Shown here: positions 5,196 through 6,702 of the stretch, in pieces
Layout: every line of letters begins with the position of its first letter
Numbering within the stretch: position 1 is the first letter of the stretch
From: Candidatus Kapaibacterium sp.
Lineage (GTDB): Bacteria; Bacteroidota; Ignavibacteria; Kapaibacteriales; UBA961
Direction of reading: 5' to 3'
Length of the DNA stretch: 6,702 nt
Assembly: GCA_023253875.1 (NCBI GenBank)
Contig: JALRFC010000101.1
Coordinates: 1-6,702, forward strand
Made by a program: the position numbers and the translations under genes
Notes under the pieces: generated by a model
What the model saw: only the letters and a program-made list of their open reading frames with translations
Database searches by the model: none
Told to the model about the DNA's origin: nothing

Positions 5196-5225
5196 ATTGT
5201 TCAATTCTTAATAGTGCTTAGTGTA

Positions 5226-5429
5226 TCAAACTGCAACATTTCGCTCGCGCAATACCATTTTGATACGCGCAATATCTTTGCGTAACGTTCTGATCTGTGA
5301 TGTATTCTCAAGCTGGCTCATTGCCTTCTCAAAATTTCTCAAGACCAATGCTTCCTCAGTGGAAGTCAACATCTCCATCAATTCTTCTGTGGAGACTTGG
5401 CGAATTTCTGACGCTTTTTGCTTTTTCAT
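5226..5429 (-). CDS. rpmC: 50S ribosomal protein uL29 (L29)
   Basis: uL29 is a small two-helix protein near the polypeptide tunnel exit, where it helps form the docking site for signal recognition particle and trigger factor together with uL23. The 67-residue sequence is almost all helical: KASEIRQVSTEELMEML, a second helix, and the conserved ending ENTSQIRTLRKDIARIKMVLRER. The ATG overlaps the rplP stop by one base (TAATG), a sign of translational coupling. It is typical in length and position. Confidence 0.96.
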   Translation of the reverse strand: MKKQKASEIRQVSTEELMEMLTSTEEALVLRNFEKAMSQLENTSQIRTLRKDIARIKMVLRERNVAV

Positions 5430-5848
5430 TACTCTGTCGCATCCAAGCGAGTTACAAATTTTACTTTGATCGGCAATTTGTGAGAGGCCAAACGTACTGC
5501 CTCTGCTGCTTTTTCTCTTGATACGCCGTCAATTTCAAAGAGAATTCTACCCGGCTTTACTACCGCTACCCAGAATTCTGGATTTCCTTTACCTGATCCC
5601 ATTCGAACCTCTGCAGGTTTTTTGGTTACAGGTTTATCAGGGAAAATGCGAATCCATACTTTACCATCACGACGGAGATAACGATTAATGGCAATACGAG
5701 CTGATTCAATCTGACGATTGGTGATCCATGCCGGCTCCATCGCTTTAATGCCAAAAGTACCAAATGCTACCTGTGAACCGCGATAGGCTTTGCCTTTCAT
5801 TCTGCCACGCTGGGTTTTTCTATGCTTTACTCTTTTAGGAATCAGCAT
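5429..5848 (-). CDS. rplP: 50S ribosomal protein uL16 (L16)
   Basis: uL16 is required for a functional peptidyl transferase centre and for accommodation of A-site tRNA. Its 139 residues match the family from the start, MLIPKRVKHRKTQRGRMKG, through GTFGIKAMEPAWITNRQIESAR and KVWIRIFPDKPVTKKPAEVRMG, to SGKGNPEFWVAVVKPGRILFE and KLPIKVKFV. Arg82 aligns with the residue that is hydroxylated in E. coli uL16 (Arg81). Start is ATG 5846-5848 with AAGGA about 9 nt upstream, overlapping the rpsC stop; the gap to rpsC is 16 nt. Confidence 0.98.
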   Translation of the reverse strand: MLIPKRVKHRKTQRGRMKGKAYRGSQVAFGTFGIKAMEPAWITNRQIESARIAINRYLRRDGKVWIRIFPDKPVTKKPAEVRMGSGKGNPEFWVAVVKPGRILFEIDGVSREKAAEAVRLASHKLPIKVKFVTRLDATE

Positions 5849-5864
5849 TGTGCCATATCCTTAT

Positions 5865-6509
5865 TTAATCTTTTGTTACAAGCTTACCAATTACTTCGCC
5901 ACGGCAAATCCATGTCTTGACTCCAATCAATCCATAGACCGTTGAAGCTGTTGCAGTACCATAATCAATATCAGCACGCAAAGTGTGCAATGGTACGCGA
6001 CCTTCTTTATACTGCTCAGTTCGGGACATATCAGCTCCGCCCAATCGACCGGAACACATCACACGAATACCTTCAGCTCCCATTCTCATCGCTGCACCAA
6101 CAGATTGCTTCATCGCTTTACGGAAAGAAACTCTTCCCTCTAATTGCTGAGCAATGTTTTCAGCAACCAATTGTGCATCAATCTCAGGACGCTTGATTTC
6201 ATGAATCAAAATCTTTACATCCTTCTTGGAGATCTTCTTCAATTCTTCTTCCAATTGCGTAATATCTTTGCCGGATTTACCGATGATCACGCCAGGACGA
6301 GATGTATGCAATGTAATGCGCAATTGTTTTGCAGTGCGCTCAATCACAATACGTGCTACACCTGCTTTACGCTTGCTGCTCTTGATATAAGAACGGACCA
6401 TCAAGTCTTCAGACAATTTGTCGGCCACATTCTTTTCATCAAACCAGTTTGCATCCCAATGGCGTGTAATGCCTAAACGGATACCAATCGGATTTGTCTT
6501 CTGACCCAA
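5865..6509 (-). CDS. rpsC: 30S ribosomal protein uS3 (S3)
   Basis: uS3 lines the mRNA entry channel and, with uS4 and uS5, contributes to unwinding of structured mRNA. The 214 residues have the canonical start MGQKTNPIGIRLGI, a type II KH domain with the loop IIGKSG (GKSG at 77-80), and the C-terminal domain with GRLGGADMSRTEQYKEGRVPLHTLRADIDYG and a final TWICRGEV. It is somewhat shorter than E. coli uS3 (233), lacking the extended tail. The initiator is TTG (6507-6509). No ATG or GTG gives the invariant GQK start, and AGGAG sits 6 nt upstream. The gap to rplV is 16 nt. Confidence 0.97.
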   Translation of the reverse strand: MGQKTNPIGIRLGITRHWDANWFDEKNVADKLSEDLMVRSYIKSSKRKAGVARIVIERTAKQLRITLHTSRPGVIIGKSGKDITQLEEELKKISKKDVKILIHEIKRPEIDAQLVAENIAQQLEGRVSFRKAMKQSVGAAMRMGAEGIRVMCSGRLGGADMSRTEQYKEGRVPLHTLRADIDYGTATASTVYGLIGVKTWICRGEVIGKLVTKD

Positions 6510-6515
6510 AGCTCT

Positions 6516-6520
6516 CTCCT
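6516..6520 (-). promoter_or_regulatory. Ribosome binding site of rpsC (AGGAG)
   Basis: AGGAG lies 6 nt before the TTG at 6509, supporting TTG as the true initiator of uS3. Confidence 0.85.
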
Positions 6521-6525
6521 GTTAA

Positions 6526-6702
6526 TTACTTGACAACTGAAACTTCAATTGTGAGATGGTGCGAGCGTTTACGAATTCTATAAGCCCTGCCCATTGGAGC
6601 AGGAGAAATACGCTTCGCTGTAGGGCCTTGATTAACATAGACCTTACTTACATAAAGCTTACCTTCATCAACACGCTCATTTGCAGCGAGTGCTTTTTCC
6701 AT
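6526..6702 (-). CDS. rplV: 50S ribosomal protein uL22 (L22), C-terminal part, cut by the window edge
   Basis: uL22 extends a beta-hairpin into the polypeptide exit tunnel and contacts all domains of 23S rRNA. The 58 visible residues are its C-terminal half: a helix end (KALAANERVDEG), then LYVSKVYVNQGPTAKRISPA, and the signature MGRAYRIRKRSHHLTIEV before the TAA at 6526-6528. The hairpin tip and the conserved GRAYRIRKR strand are present. Codons are complete to the last base of the window, and the first codon happens to be ATG. Because uL22 is normally about 110 residues and this begins in the middle of the fold, I regard that Met as internal. It precedes rpsC by 16 nt. Confidence 0.95.
   Translation of the reverse strand: MEKALAANERVDEGKLYVSKVYVNQGPTAKRISPAPMGRAYRIRKRSHHLTIEVSVVK

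Noticed and set aside
5196..5204. TTG at 5204 as rpsQ start
   Set aside because: A purine-rich element is nearly adjacent to it, and an ATG three codons later is better spaced; the leader residues are not conserved.

Overview
The window is a stretch of the bacterial S10-spc ribosomal protein operon, read entirely on the minus strand (transcription runs from high to low coordinates). In transcription order it holds rplV (3' part only), rpsC, rplP, rpmC, rpsQ, rplN, rplX, rplE, rpsN, rpsH, rplF, rplR, rpsE, rpmD, rplO and the first part of secY, which runs off the low end. This is the canonical order. Gaps are 3 to 34 nt, with overlaps at rplP/rpmC (1 nt) and rplO/secY (8 nt). There is no room for a separate spc promoter between rpsQ and rplN (15 nt) and I see no internal terminator, so it reads as one transcription unit.

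Organism: a bacterium of moderate to low GC. The 89-residue zinc-independent-type uS14, the uL15 and SecY sequences, and the gene order suggest the Bacteroidota/Chlorobiota (FCB) side of the tree. Recognisable Shine-Dalgarno sequences before several genes fit Chlorobi/Ignavibacteria/Kapabacteria-like lineages better than typical Bacteroidia or Flavobacteriia, which rarely use them. This is inference from remembered family sequences, not from a tree.

Function: the genes encode 30S proteins (uS3, uS17, uS14, uS8, uS5), 50S proteins (uL22, uL16, uL29, uL14, uL24, uL5, uL6, uL18, bL30, uL15) and the SecYEG channel subunit. Initiators include TTG for rpsC and GTG for rplF and rpsE, each fixed by a Shine-Dalgarno sequence and a canonical N-terminus. 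The annotated starts of rpmD and rpsQ are best moved inward to ATG codons. uL5 carries an unusual N-terminal extension of about 28 residues, and uS14 keeps two of the four cysteines of the zinc-binding form.

The one real anomaly is in secY. SecY-like sequence runs from 681 down to about 346 and resumes in the same reading phase at about 240, but the roughly 105 bases between do not encode SecY in any frame, and the expected third transmembrane segment is missing. That segment instead looks like the junction of two unrelated genes: an acidic tail with a repeated EETP unit ending in TAA, then one base, then an ATG opening a different plausible N-terminus. Since SecY is essential, an assembly or gap-filling chimera is the leading explanation. 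A real segment replacement is the alternative.
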